Shown: positions 11,135-23,515 of the stretch, piece after piece | Layout of the letters: each line of letters opens with the position of its first letter | Numbering within the stretch: the first letter of the stretch is position 1 | Origin: Prinsepia uniflora | Lineage: Eukaryota > Streptophyta > Magnoliopsida > Rosales > Rosaceae | NCBI GenBank assembly: GCA_032719365.1 | Contig: CM064871.1 | Coordinates: 36,491,566-36,555,565, forward strand | Direction of reading: 5' to 3' | Length of the DNA: 64,000 bases | Translations under genes and position numbers: made by a program | Notes under the pieces: generated by a model | Seen by the model: only the letters and a program-made list of their open reading frames with translations | Told to the model about the DNA's origin: nothing | The model's database searches: none

Positions 11135-12327
11135 ACAGGCCATCCTTATGCCTTCATGCATATCATCCCCATCGATCATTTCTTCCTTTCAAACCCAAAC
11201 AACCCGATCTCAGTTTGAACCCAAAACCCATCCAACCTAACCCCAGATGATCAGGACAGAGAGGCCAGAGAGTGAGGGAAGATGTTGGATGTTGGTGGCC
11301 GGCCTAGACGGCCAGAACAGCCGTGGACGGCGGCTTGGAGGAGAGAAACCTGAGAGGGTACTCGGTAAGGTCCAAATTCCATTTTATTTCAATTTATGCA
11401 TTATGGTTGTTTTTGGATGACTTGGAAGTGGTTATTAGGTCCCTAGAATGTTCCTAAGATGTTTTGGAAGGGGGTTCACGGCTGAGAAAGCCCTGGGAAA
11501 AACTTGGAACCATTGAACCGTGTGGTTCAAAATGGAACCATGGGATTTTGATGGTTTTGATTAGTTTTAAGGATTGGGAATGATAGGGAATGAAGAAAAA
11601 TAAATTATAGGATTGACTAGGGTTGAAATCGGACCAAAATGGGAATTGTATGGGCCTAGACTGATCACGGCGGTCCAGTTGCAGGAAAAGATCGGACCAG
11701 CCGGCCTGAACCGGTTCGCGGTAGGTTGAAGAAAGAACTATGCAGGGCGCGTGAGGCCCACGCGCAGTCCCTTCTAGGGGCGCGTGCAGGCGCGTGAGGT
11801 GTCCTTTGGGGAAGGTTCCAACATATGAAACACTCTATTCGATGTAACAAACATTTTGGGATTGGTTTCGTGTCAACCGGACACCGTCTCAATAATGTTC
11901 GGGGCATCGGAAGGTTTCGGATAGAGTTTTAAAATAGTTAAAAATACCAAAAAATTACGGGGCTTTGGTAGGAGGTTAATAAGGTAGTTAGTAACCTTCT
12001 ATTACGATTTGGACAGGTTTGGGAATCCCGGTGGTGACGATTGACCCGGGAGGCGATTATGGCACGTGTATCGAGGCGCGGCGTCGGACGGTCTGTGAGT
12101 GGACCTTGATTTCTAAACTGTGACGCATGCATAAATGTTTCATATGTATTATGATTGTGATTATATGATATGGATTTGGATATTGGTGAATTATATGCTT
12201 TCACACATTTCGAGGAGATTTACGTGCTTGCACGTAAATCGAGGTTTTCCTATTTTACACTGATTTTCCGTACTTATGGTTTTGGATATGATTTCATGAA
12301 ATGGTTTTAGATTTGATAAAGTAAACT

Positions 12328-12665
12328 CGGGTTCGAGACCCACTTGTTTGGAAACCCTCGGACTCGATGTCCCTTTTTGTTACGTTCTCGGGCTGGAGGC
12401 CCAATTGGTTCTTAAACTGAATTCGGATTTGGAAATATGGAATTGGGCATGAGACCCATTTGATTTACGAAATAGGGCACAAGGCCCAGTTAGTTTACGA
12501 TTCGGACCAAAGGTCCAGTTTGTATGTGGATTTGGGCCTAGGGCCCAGCTATGTGTTACAAATGGGTTTTACGGGTCATGACGGTTTAAGGGAACCGGCA
12601 TGAACCCTTGAAAGGTTTTATGGTTCATGACGGCTAGTGAGGGCCGGGCATGAATCCTGGAAAGG
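12328..12665 (+). repeat. Mini-hairpin array, B 5' LTR
   Basis: Nearly every unit has a 4-bp stem with a 5-base loop: GGGT-TCGAG-ACCC, GGAC-TCGAT-GTCC, GGGC-TGGAG-GCCC, GGGC-ACAAG-GCCC, GGAC-CAAAG-GTCC and GGGC-CTAGG-GCCC. Two larger stem-loops follow (12,575-12,660), for example CATGACGGTT/AACCGGCATG. The 3' LTR copy is at about 22,110-22,450. Confidence 0.8.
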
Positions 12666-13436
12666 TTTCATATGCCATCCTTTATATATGATTGTCTCCT
12701 CTGGGGAGGGTCGTTAGGCCTGGGTGGACCTCAGAGTAGTCACGGAGCACTGACTGAGTGGAGTCGCCCCCAGTTGGGTTCCTTACTCTCAGGATGGGCA
12801 TGGTTCGTTACCTCCAGGGAGGGTCGTTGATCTACGAACATTAACCTGGGTGGACCCCGGAGAGACTTGGGTTTGAGACCCCGGTTAACACGCGCGTAGC
12901 TCTATATACTGTGACAGGTTCTTGGATATGAAATATATTGGATAAAACATGATTTTAGTGGTTTGAGAAATTTTGTTTTATGATGATAAATGGATTTGGA
13001 CTGAGATCCCACATATTTTTATTACGTTATGGTTTTCTGTAAATGGTTTTGGGCAGGAGCCCGTGTGACTTGTATTTACGAAACTTGGGGCTGAGACCCT
13101 ATTTATGGTTGTTTAAACATATGTGACTGGATAAATGGTTTTACTATGCATGCATGCTTTTTAGTGAAGGGTATAAAGGTCTTTATGAAATATGTTTTTA
13201 GAAACTCTTTATTTTTGTCTACTCACAGTCTTTCTGTTTTTAATACCCTTCAGGTTGACATCGGATGTGGACTGTAGCAGAGACCGAGATATCACATATC
13301 TCCTCCGGATCCTGGCGTACTCTGATAGCCCGGGAGGGCAAAGGTTGGAAATTTCCCTTGTCTGACACTCCATGTCAGACGGGATCAGGTTTGTTCCTCG
13401 TTAATCCCTGGGTGATTGAGTACGGGTCCTGACGCG

Positions 13437-13448
13437 TGGTATTAGAGC
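13437..13448 (+). other. Element B primer-binding site (degenerate)
   Basis: TGGTATTAGAGC starts two bases after the 5' LTR end. It differs by one C-to-T change from the initiator tRNA-Met complement TGGTATCAGAGC seen in A, C and D, and so looks decayed. Confidence 0.75.
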
Positions 13449-16048
13449 AGGTTGGCTTATGGGATACCCATGACGCTCTGATACTGAGAGGTGGTATCAG
13501 CGCGAGGCTGGCTTATCAGAGCTCGGTTAGCTCATATCAGAGCATAGGATTGCTTATCAGAGCACGGTTTGCTCTTACGGTGCGCGCAGGTCGAGGATGT
13601 GATATCTCAAGTGGCTATAGTTCGTTATCAACCTGATAGTTAGGGTGCCGGTACGATAGTTAGTAGAATGGAATCGTGATATGTCTTGGTTGGGCACTAG
13701 ATGCTGGGGTTTCCATAGTTCTGTCGTGGATGACAGTGTGGGACCCTACGGAAGGATGACGTAAACGGTACTTTCGAGTTTTGATCGTGAGATGGTTAGT
13801 TGGGATCGTCTTTCACGATGTCGTAGGATCAGTTTGATGGCAGTTTGGTGCTATGATCCTCTGATGATCGGATTTTGTTGAGTTAAATGGATTTACTGCT
13901 CCTAGCAGTTACAGTCGGATTCATGGATTGTACTGCGGCTGGCAGTTAGCAGTCGAGTTTGTGGAACTCTAGTTGAACTTGTGGCAGTTAGCAGCCGGAT
14001 TCGAGAAATCTTGATTGACGGTAGGATTGGATTAACGTCTTTTCGATGTCAAGACCACGTGGATGGTCAGATTGCCGATTATACTGCAGTTAGTAGTTGG
14101 GTTTCGAGAGACCCTAGAGTGTGATTATGGAACCCTCCATTGGGTTGTATGGTTCAGATCTTGTTGAGTTGGTGAGTGGTTTGTCTTTGATGACTATTCG
14201 GGTTTGAGGCCGTTGGTCGCTCTAGGCATGTCAGGGTAGTGTTGGGACTGCACTCTGCAGTCGAGGTTGTACTTATCGGTTAGACCTAGATGGTTGTCGT
14301 GCTACTTTAGCTGTGATGGATTGTTGGTGCAGCTAAGGTCATGGACGACCTGGTAGACGACATTTGGTTTAGTCGAGTTATGACAGGTTAGAGATTGTTG
14401 GACCGGTTACCAAGATTGGTACTTGTCGATGGAATCCCGGAGTGGGATACAGAATAGTTGGTATGGGTGATTGATTCTGTTAGATGCGGAGTCTGGATAT
14501 CGAGATGTCCGGTAGTTAGGTCTGCAAGAGTTGTTGCAAGCACGACTACCGAGAGTCGTTGTAGTTATGGTTGTTAGGAATCGTGGACGTTCAGGGGACG
14601 TTTCCTTTTCTCGTATTAGATGCCACGGTGACTGTACCCAGATTTGTTGGGTACGATGGAGGCAGAGTTTCTCCCATTCGAGCAGAGGTACGGGATTGTC
14701 TCTCGGTATAAGCGGAGATCTAGGTTTTTCTGATTCGTACACTTTGTGCTGATGCTGACAGATGGCGATACTGGTACTGGTGCTGGTGCCGGTGATTGTT
14801 CGGTATGAGTTACGAGTCGGGATGTGACTTCGTCGAGTTAGGCTTATAATCGGTATCTGTGGTTCGGGAGTGGATCATGGATAATGATGGACTGGATTAG
14901 ATCCAGTAGTAGTTGACACTCGCGGTACGAGATACGAGTGTTGGAGGCCGTTTATGCACATCCGTAAATAGTATACAAGGTTTAACCTTGAGTCGCGTGA
15001 ATTCCACTCGGAATGAGTGTACCTACATACATAGTATAAACGGATAGGCGAAATGGGCATGTGTCCCTAACTAGTCAAAAAGAAACACATGGATGATTTC
15101 CAAGTATGTTGTTTCCAATCTGGTTGGAACTTCGGAATCGCTAGAGGTTGCGATTGAGGTGACGAGTGGAATGCGAGTTTTCCGCATTGGTCATGAGTAT
15201 TTCGAAGTCATTAGGGTGACTTCTCAGGTTCTGCCATAGCAGATGTTGGTTGTTGTCACTAGTACACTGATCGTGTATTGGTTGGTGGACCCAGGATTGT
15301 TTTGGGTCATCAAGTGGAGTGAATGTATCGAAATTGGGTGACTGAGATTTCTCATCTTCTGCTGGTAGCAGACGATGTCAGGTAACATAACGTGGTGAGT
15401 GCAGCGAATGTTGGTTGCATTCAAGTAGGGTGGATTTTGGTGTTATTGTCTTGCATCATCCTTGATTTTTCCACGGTGTAATGCCAAGAATCGATACGAG
15501 GTAATCAGTGAGAACCCACAGTCTCGGCGTGTCTCGTCGTTGACTGATCTGTTTAGATGTGGGAAACGGTTGAGGACTTTGGGCGTCGTGACGATCCTCG
15601 ATCGTGACGTCTATGATCAGTTGACGTAGTGATGGGTCTGGATCGTGATCGTGATGATTCAGATAGATGGAGATTTATCGCTCTTACTTGGATGTTTGAG
15701 TTGAGGATGTTGGGACTGGACTTCTTTTCAAGGTGAATCCCATATGGCTTTTTACTCGGGTGAGTAGGTGTCTGACGAGGTCGGATTTGGTCAGCCTAGA
15801 TGTGTGGATATTGCGATTGGCTTTCCTATGAAGTCAATCGAACTTATTGCGGTAAATCATTTGAACAAGTAACCGAAAGGTTCGGTTTTGGTGCGTCTCG
15901 GTAGACGAGAACAAGATTTTGGGTTTTGGAATCAGATTTATGGATGACGATTCAAGATTTGATTTTGGAACTTGAAAGAGGATTTCTGGATTTGGGTTTT
16001 GGAATCGGATTCTGGGTGACGATTCAGGATTTGATTTTGGAGCTTGAC
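13449..16048 (+). other. Element B internal region, first part, non-coding
   Basis: There are no long frames or retroviral motifs. Parts recur in the internal regions of A (42,000-42,450) and, reversed, D (31,000-31,250). One shared phrase is TTGGTGGACCCAGGATTG at about 15,280, and another is a CTTGATTTTTCC block at about 15,460. So A, B and D share a related non-coding body. A short ACTGGT(G)CTGGTG run sits at about 14,768. Confidence 0.65.
16044..16048. repeat. TSD of G, left (TTGAC)
   Basis: TTGAC directly precedes TGACAGGACCC and is repeated at 19,372-19,376 directly after the CGTTACA end. Confidence 0.9.
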
Positions 16049-16854
16049 TGACAGGACCCATCCCAATCCCCCCGGGATTAGTGCGGGATGACCCTGCTCC
16101 CGTCTGACACGAAGTGTCAGACAAGGGATATTTCCGACCTTTGCCCTCTCGGGCTATCAGAGTACGCCAGGATCCAGAGGAGGCATGTGATATCTCGGTC
16201 TCTGCTACAGTCCACATCCGATGTCAACCTGAAGGGCAGTCAAAACATTAAAAACTGTGAGTGGACAAAACAAGAGTTTATAAAAGCATTTCATAAGACA
16301 TTTGTACCCTTCACTAAAAAGCATGCATGCATTGGAAAACCATTTAACCAAAGAAATCATATATGGGAACTAGGCCCAAATCAGATATAAACTAAGGTCG
16401 AAAGGACCACAATGAAAACGACCATACAGGCCACTGCCCAAATCCATACGGGACTCGGCACCAAACCATAAAGGAACCAAGTAAACGAGCCACTGCTCAA
16501 ATCCTGTGCACACCTGTACACACCACACATCATATATCATATATCCATCTCATACATATATATAAGTCACACAACCAATCCTGTCACGGTATCCAAAGCT
16601 ACGCGCGTGCTACCCGGGTCTCAATCCGAGTCATTTCAAAGTCAAGGTCAATGTCCGCAGACCACTGACCCTACCCGAGGTAATAGTAACCATAGCCTTC
16701 CTGAGAGTAAGGAACCGAACTGGGGGGTGACTCCACTCAGTCGGTGCTCCGTGACTACTCCGGGGTCCACCCAGGCCAACGACCCTCCCCGGAGGAGATA
16801 ATGGAAGTAAAGGAAGGTAGATGAACATATATATACATAACAAAAACATTCATG

Positions 16855-17032
16855 ACCGGTTCCCCTGAACCGTCATGATCCATAATATCCAAAATCAGGT
16901 AACATGTTGGTTCCCATAAACCGTCATGTACCGTAATAACATAACCGAGGTAACATGCCGGTTCCCATAAACCGTCATGTACCGTAATAACCAACAAGGG
17001 TTCATGCCGGTTCCCATAAACCGTCATGAACC
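16855..17032 (-). repeat. Four tandem stem-loops in G
   Basis: Units of about 60 bp contain CATGCCGGTT/AACCGTCATG-type arms around CCCATA. The two middle copies are nearly identical; the first and last are diverged. Reversed, these match the larger stem-loops near 12,575-12,660 of B. The smaller GGNY-N5-RNCC units continue at about 17,085-17,180. Confidence 0.75.
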
Positions 17033-17739
17033 TGGGAATCCATTTAAGGTTCCCTGACCTGAAATCAAAACCGTAAAGTGACTGGGTCTCGTACCCGAAC
17101 ATAGGACATCAGTTGGGCACCGTGCCCGATATCTGAGGTCATATGCCCGAGACAAAACCAAATGGGTCTCATACCCGAGTTTATCATTTTGAAATCCAAA
17201 TCCAGTTCATTAACTCAATACAGAAATACAGACCCGTATAAGCACCGTATAAGGCCGAAACCTCGAAATACGTGCTTATACGTAACCACGTAGAATTGCA
17301 CCCATGGCATCATCAAACAAGTAATAAAACATATAATAAACATTTATGCATGCACCAATTTAAAAAACAAAGTCCACTCACAGACCGTCCGAGCTGCCGC
17401 CTTGATTTGCGTGCCATACGGCTCCCCGAGCCGATCACCATCACCGGTACTCTCAAACCTGTCCAAATCGTAATAGAAGGTTACTAACTACTTAATTAAC
17501 CTCCCACCAAAGCCCCGTAATTTTCCCGTATTTTTAACTATTTTTAATCCCGAACCTAAACCTTCCGATGCCCCGAAACATATCGAGACGGTGTCCGATC
17601 GACACGAAACCAGTCCCAAAATGTTCGTTACATCGAATAGAAGATTTCACATGTTGGAACCTTCCCCAGATTCCCTGCCACGCGCCCTCACGCGCCGCCT
17701 GAAGTGGCTGCGCGTGGGCTTCACGCGCCGCTACAGTAT

Positions 17740-18110
17740 CTGCTGACGTCATCGCTGATGTCAGCATGACGTCATCTGACAGCTGTCAGGTCTGACATGT
17801 CAGACTCTGACAGGTGCCACGTGTCATGCTCCCACTGGTCCACGTCACTGTACTGTCAGTTCCACGTGGCAGTCTGACATGTGCCACGTGTCATCACGGC
17901 ACTGGTCCACGTCTGTGCCACGTGTCAGCCCCTTATTGGGCCACGTCACTGACATGTCAGTGCTGACTGTGCACTGACATGTGACACATGTCGCACTCCT
18001 ATTGGCCCATTTTGTGACATGTCAGCTGACATTGTCAGATCTGACAATGCTGACGTCATCGCTGACATGATGACGTCAGCATGCTGACGTCACCTGTCAT
18101 CTCTGTCCTC
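17740..18110. promoter_or_regulatory. Cluster of TGACGTCA and CACGTG palindromes
   Basis: By eye there are five TGACGTCA octamers and four CACGTG cores in about 370 bp, interleaved with many TGACATGTCAG-like palindromes. TGACGTCA (C-box/CRE) and CACGTG (G-box) are known plant bZIP and bHLH binding cores. The block is absent at the matching place in B. Whether it acts as an enhancer is inference. Confidence 0.6.
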
Positions 18111-18830
18111 CCGCGGGTCGACCCGAATACCAGTAACTGGGTCGCCGTGACCCGCGGCTTGACCCGGCCGGTTCTCCCAGCTCCGGCCACCAAAACACTC
18201 CCCGTTTGTCCCATTCTCTTCGTCTCAAACTAAACTACAGTCCTATCACCTTAAAATGTAAGAGAAGCATCAAAAACCCGTACCTTCAATCCAGCCATGG
18301 CGGCCGTGACTTCCTCCGCCGTTCACGGTCCTTCCAGGCCTTCCTAACCCTCGAATCCAATCCCAATAGACTCCTAGGGTCCCTAGAAACCATTCCTAAT
18401 CTTTAGAAATCATCGAAAACCCCTAAAACTAAAAATCCAAATTTTGAGTAAAATGTACCTCACGGGTTTTCGGGTTCCCCCGCCGTGGTCCGCCGCCGTG
18501 AGTCCTCGCCGTCGCGTCCTCATCATCACGGTCCTTCCTCACGTCACACATAAGATGAAAAATGATGAGATGTGGTGGTATGTGTGGTGTGGTGTTTGAA
18601 AATGGAGAATGAAGAAAATGGAGGATTATGGGTTATGGGGTTTCGGGTGTGTGTGTGAGGAAGAATGAAGGGGATGAAATCAGATGAGAGAATGAGGGAT
18701 GAAGGGTGTGGATTTAAAGTTAGAATTGAAATGGATGGTTAGGATTAATGGTTGGTGGATTTGATTATAAAAATAATTAAATAATATTAATTAATTATAT
18801 AGATCCACATTTTGGGGGATCAAGTCAATG

Positions 18831-18856
18831 GGATGAGTGACACTTGTCACTCATCC
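18831..18856. repeat. 26-bp LTR palindrome (G)
   Basis: Perfect arms GGATGAGTGACA/TGTCACTCATCC around CT, about 515-540 bp from the 5' end of the LTR in its own orientation. Confidence 0.9.
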
Positions 18857-19376
18857 ATGGGGCCCACCAAAATATCCACCCAATCAGATTTCGCCAAAAC
18901 GTCCCCGTCTCGAAGTTCGTGCATAGTGAAATCGAACTTCCGTGACCCATAACTCCCCCGTTCGAAGTCCGATTTCAGTGTGCCGCCTGCCTATGGATTC
19001 GTATCGTCCTTATCTACGTAACGGTCTTCGGCCCTCGGCCATCGGACCTCCCGGTCAAAAAGTCACCTTTTGACCCCTTTTATCCAAAACTACCAAAATG
19101 CCCCTAAACTTCCGAACGTCATAACTTCTTGCCCGAACGTCGGAATTGAACGTGCCACCTGTCTATGAACTCGTGACGTCACGAACTACATCACGGTCAT
19201 CGCTCAAAGTCCATTTGACCGCCCGATCGAAAAGTCAACGTTTTGCCACCACTAGGGGCAAAACGGTCATTTCGCATCGTTCGTCCGATTCCGCTCTACT
19301 AATCACGGATTAGTCTCACTAATCGTGATTTGTCACTAATCAAATCATCGAATTTGGGACGGGTCGTTACATTGAC

Positions 19377-20394
19377 AGTGGATTTTCTCTTATGGATTTG
19401 GGTTCGAAATGGTCATTCCTGATACTAGTCTAAGGAATGATGATTTCGGATTCGAATTTGGACATGATTATGGATATGATTTCTGGGTTTGGATTCGGGA
19501 TTTCTTACGAATTTGTGGATTCGGATTCAGATTTGGAAATAGATGATGGGTTGGAGTTTTGATTTGTCTAGTACTGGATTGGACAGATGGACTTCAGAAT
19601 AGAAACATGATTGGCTACGACTTAGGTTGTAGTTGTAGTCTGATTGGTAATGGATGTACGTACCTTGTACGTGGTTTGAGGTACGATACCGGGCAGACTT
19701 ATGATGCTTGGTGACAGTATACAGGTTATACCAGAGGTACGTTGGTGAGCGTATTGGTAGTCGGCTTAGTTCCGATACCATGGGATTAGTCGAGAACGTG
19801 GACTAGACGTTGGATACTATGCTTTGGGTCATAGTATTTCTGGTGGGTCCAGTTGCACACAGGTTGAGTGCCTTGTTGTTATGTGTATACTCGAGTTGAG
19901 TGTGTTGGTGGTTAGTGTAACCACAAGTGGGTATAGTGTTAGTTTTTGACTGGCGACTGTCAAGTGGTGACAGTTTGTCGGATGTGTCAGCATGGATCGT
20001 TGAGTGAGGTCTGATGACACCTAGTGGGAGCTGACGTCAGGATAGATTGGTGATTGAGAAGGGAACCTTCGAGTGTTTGTGTCAGCCACTTGGTAGATTT
20101 GACAAGTAGTGTCAATTCAGAACGTATGACTACTGTCATTCGACGTGGTCGAATGTAGTTGATACGACGTGAGTGTTAGTTGTACGTCTGGTTGCAGACG
20201 TGTAAGTATTGTTCTGGTTAGTTGGTGTATGAGTGCACACGTGTCGTGAAATAAGATCGGATTTGCTTTCCACGAGGTGGTTGTGGAATCCGGATAGTTA
20301 GAATATCGAGAACGGAACTAAATTAAAGAGGGAAGAACGGTTAGAATTAGGTCGGTTGGAATTTCGAGGATGAAATTAATTAAGGAGGGAAGGT
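19377..20394 (+). other. Element B internal region, second part, with purine tract
   Basis: This is non-coding. It ends with AATTTCGAGGATGAAATTAAT, then TAAGGAGGGAAGG, the polypurine tract priming plus-strand synthesis. The same ending (TTCGAGGACGAAAT...AAGGAGGGAAG) precedes the 3' LTRs of A and D. Confidence 0.75.
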
Positions 20395-23241
20395 TGTAAC
20401 GACCCGTCCCAAATTCCTAGCTTAGATTAGTGACTAATCATGATTAGTGAGGTTAATCGGTGATTAGTTGGGCGAAATCGGACGAACGATGCAAAATGAC
20501 CGTTTTGCCCCTGGGAGTGGGTAAAACGTTGACTTTTCATTTGGGCGGTCAAATGGACTTTGACCAATGATCATGACGTAGTTCGTGACGTCACGAGTTC
20601 ATAGATAGGTGGCACATTCAATTCCGACGTTCGAGGAGGTTTAGGGGTATTTTTGTAATTATGGTTAAAAGGGTGCAAATGTTGACTTTTTGACTGGGAG
20701 GTCCAATGGCCGAGGGCCAAGGACCGTTACGTAGATCGGGACGATACGAATCCGTAGACAAGTGGCACGTCGAATTCGGACGTTCGACGGCGAAGTTACG
20801 GTTCAAGGAAATTTCAAGGAACTATTGCACGTTTTACGAGATAAATCACTTTTGGATTCTAGTGGGCCCCAGATATTTAGTTCCTGTCCAATGGATGAGT
20901 GACACTTGTCACCCATCCACAGGCCATCCTTATGCCTTCATGCATATCAACCTCATCGATCATTTCTTCCTTTCAAACCCAAACAACCCGATCTCAGTTT
21001 GAACCCAAAACCCATCCAACCCAACCCCAGATGATCAGGACAGAGAGACCAGAGAGTGAGGGAGGATTTTGGATGTTGGTGGCCGGCCTAGACGACCAGA
21101 ACCGCCGTCGACGGCAGCTTGGAGGAGAGAAACCCGAGAGGGTACTCGGTAAGGTCCAAATTCCATTTTATTTCAATTTTTGCATTATGGTTGTTTTTGG
21201 ATGAGTTGGAAGTGGTTATTAGGTCCCTAGGATGTTCCTAAGATGTTTTGGAAGGGGGTTTAAGGCTGAGAAAGCCCTGGGAAAAACTTCGAACCATTGA
21301 ACCGTGTGGTTCAAAATGGAACCATGGGATTTTGATGGTTTTGATTAGTTTTAAGGATTGGGAATGATAGGGAATGAAGAAATAGAAATTATAGGATTGA
21401 TTAGGGTTGAAATCATACCAAAATGGGGATTGTATGGGCCTGGACCGGACACGCCGGTCCAGTTACAAGAAAAGACCGGACTAGCCGGTCTGAACCGGTT
21501 CGCGGCAGGTTGAAGAAGGAACCGTGCAGGGCACTTGAGGCCCTCGCACAGTCCCTTGTAGGGGCGCATACGGGCACATGAGGTGTTATTTGGGGAAGGT
21601 TCCAACATATGAAACACTCTATTCGATGTAACGAACATTTTGGGACTGGTTTCGTGTCGATCGGACACCGTCTCAATAATGTTCGGGGCATCGGAAGGTT
21701 TCGGATCGAGTTTTAAAATAGTTAAAAATACCGAAAAATTACAGGGCTTTGGTAGGAGGTTAATAAGGTAGTTAGTAACCTTCTATTACGATTTGGATAG
21801 GATTGGGAATCCTAGTTGCGACGATTGACCCGGGAGACGATTATGGCACGCGTATCGAGGCGGGGCTTCGGATGGTCTGTGAGTGGACCTTGATTTCTAA
21901 ACTGTGATGCATGCATAATTTTTTTATATGGATTATGATTGTGATTATATGATATGTATTTGGATATTGGTGAATTATATGCTTTCACGCATTTCGAGGC
22001 GATTTACGTGCTTGCATATAAATCGATGTTTTCCGGTTTTACACTGATTTTTCGTACTTATGGTTTTGGATATGATTTCATGCAATGGTTTAAGATTTGA
22101 TAAACTAAACTCGAGTTCGAGACTCACTTGTTTGGAAACCGTCGGACTCGATGTCCCTTTTTGTTACGTTCTCGGGCAGGAGGCCCAATTGGTTCTTAAA
22201 CTGAATTCGGATTTGGAAATATGGAATTGGGCATGAGACCCATTTGATTTACGAAATCGGGCACAAGGCCCAGTTGGCTTACGATTCGGACCAGATGTCC
22301 AATTTGTATATGGATTCGGGCCTAGGGCCCCGCTCTGTGTTCCAAATGGTTTTTACGGGTCATGACGATTTATGGGAACCGGCATGAACCCTTGAAAGAT
22401 TTTATGGTTCATGACGGCTCGTGAGGGCCGGACATGAATCCTGGAAAGGTTTAAAGGAATGATTACAAAAGGTTTTTCATATGCCATCCTTTATATATGA
22501 TTGTCTCCGCCTGGGAGGGTCGTTGGCCTGGGTGGACCCCGGAGTAGTCACGGAGCACTAACTGAGTGGAGTCGCCCCCAGTTGGGTTCCTTACTCTCAG
22601 GATGGGCATGGTTCGTTACCTCCAGGGAGGGTCATTGATCTACGGACATTAACCTGGGTGGACTCTAGAGAGACTTGGGTTTGAGACCTCGGTTAGCACG
22701 CGCGTAGCTCTATAAACCGTGACAGGTTCTTGGATATGAAATATATTAAATAAACATGATTTCAGTGGTTTGAGATATTGTGTTTTATGATGATAAATGG
22801 ATTTGGGCTGAGATCCCACATATTTTTATTATGTTATGGTTTTCTGTAAATGGTTTTGGGCAGGATCCCGTGTGACTTGTATTTACGGAACTTGGGGCTG
22901 AGACGCTAATTATGGTTGTTTAAACATATGTGATTAGATAAATGGTTTTAATATGTATGCCTGCTTTTTAGTGAAGGGTATAAAGGTCTTTATGAAATAT
23001 GTTTTTAGAAACTCTTTATTTTTGTCCACTCACAGTCTTTCTGTTTTTAATACCCTTCAGGTTGACATCGGATGTGGACTGTAGCAGAGACCGAGATATC
23101 ACATACCTCCTCCGGATCCTGGCCTACTCTGATAGCCCAGGAGGGCAAAGGTTGGAAATTTCCCTTGTCTTACACTCCGTGTTAGACGGGATCAGGGTCG
23201 TTCCTCTTTAATCCCTGGGGGATTGAGGATGGGTCTTAACA
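20395..23241 (+). repeat. Element B, 3' LTR
   Basis: It starts TGTAACGACCCG directly after the purine tract and ends GGGTCTTAACA directly before the ATAAA duplication. It carries the same landmarks as the 5' LTR: palindrome 20,893-20,918, GTGAGTGGACC at about 21,880, hairpins about 22,110-22,450 and GTCCACTCACAG at about 23,025. Confidence 0.85.
20893..20918. repeat. 26-bp LTR palindrome (B 3' LTR)
   Basis: Arms GGATGAGTGACA/TGTCACCCATCC, with the same single mismatch as in the 5' LTR. Confidence 0.85.
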
Positions 23242-23246
23242 ATAAA

Positions 23247-23500
23247 TGTGATCTTCGATATAAATGGTTTTTATAAAACTGTTGTTTTGTCCACTCACAG
23301 CTTTTATGGTTTTAATACCCTTCAGGTTGATAGCGGATGCGAGCTGTAGCAGAGATCGAGACATCACATGCCACCACTGATCCTGGAGTACTCTGATGGA
23401 CCCCGAGCGGGTGACAAGTTATCCCTGGTCTGACACGCGGTGTCAGACGGTAGCTGGTACGTCCCACGATAATCCAGGGGGATTGGGGCGGGTCCTTTCA
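23247..23500 (+). mobile_element. Element A, 5' LTR, second part
   Basis: This continues A's LTR after B. It holds GTCCACTCACAG (23,289), a TACCCTTCAGGTTGA block, CTGACACGCGGTGTCAGACGG and the terminal GGCGGGTCCTTTCA. It ends just before the PBS, which fixes the LTR end at 23,500. Confidence 0.8.
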
Positions 23501-23503
23501 AAT

Positions 23504-23515
23504 TGGTATCAGAGC
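23504..23515 (+). other. Element A primer-binding site, tRNA-Met type
   Basis: TGGTATCAGAGC lies three bases after the LTR end. It matches the 3' end complement of plant initiator tRNA-Met, the usual primer of chromovirus-type gypsy elements. Confidence 0.9.

Larger units (their letters stand above)
10593..13434 (+). repeat. Element B, 5' LTR
   Basis: It starts TGTAACGACCCGTCCC and ends GGGTCCTGACG, where the 3' LTR has GGGTCTTAACA. Landmarks in order: a palindrome at 11,109, the CGCG-rich block at 11,740-11,810, CTGTGAGTGGACC at 12,092, ACGCATGCAT at 12,122, the hairpin array at 12,328-12,660, ATGCATGCATGC at 13,146 and CTACTCACAG at 13,219. It is 2,842 bp against 2,847 bp for the 3' copy, and similar throughout. 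Confidence 0.85.
16049..19371 (-). mobile_element. Element G, solo LTR (3.3 kb) inside B
   Basis: One minus-strand LTR starts TGACAGGACCC and ends GGGACGGGTCGTTACA, with perfect TTGAC duplications. There is no PBS, purine tract or second LTR, so it is a solo LTR left by recombination between two LTRs. Its U3 part is clearly the same superfamily as B (compare 19,000-19,371 reversed with 10,593-10,960). It differs by a roughly 370-bp block rich in TGACGTCA and CACGTG (17,740-18,110) and by a distinct hairpin array. Confidence 0.88.
10593..23241 (+). mobile_element. Element B, pol-less LTR retrotransposon (LARD-like)
   Basis: B is a complete insertion of 12.6 kb with 5-bp TSDs (ATAAA). It has two plus-strand LTRs (10,593-13,434 and 20,395-23,241), a degenerate tRNA-Met PBS, a purine tract before the 3' LTR and a nested solo LTR, G. 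Without G the internal region is about 3.6 kb. I find no gag, protease, RT, RNase H or integrase motif in it on either strand. The size and structure fit a non-autonomous large retrotransposon derivative of the Tekay/Del type. It must have been moved by proteins made elsewhere. Confidence 0.85.
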
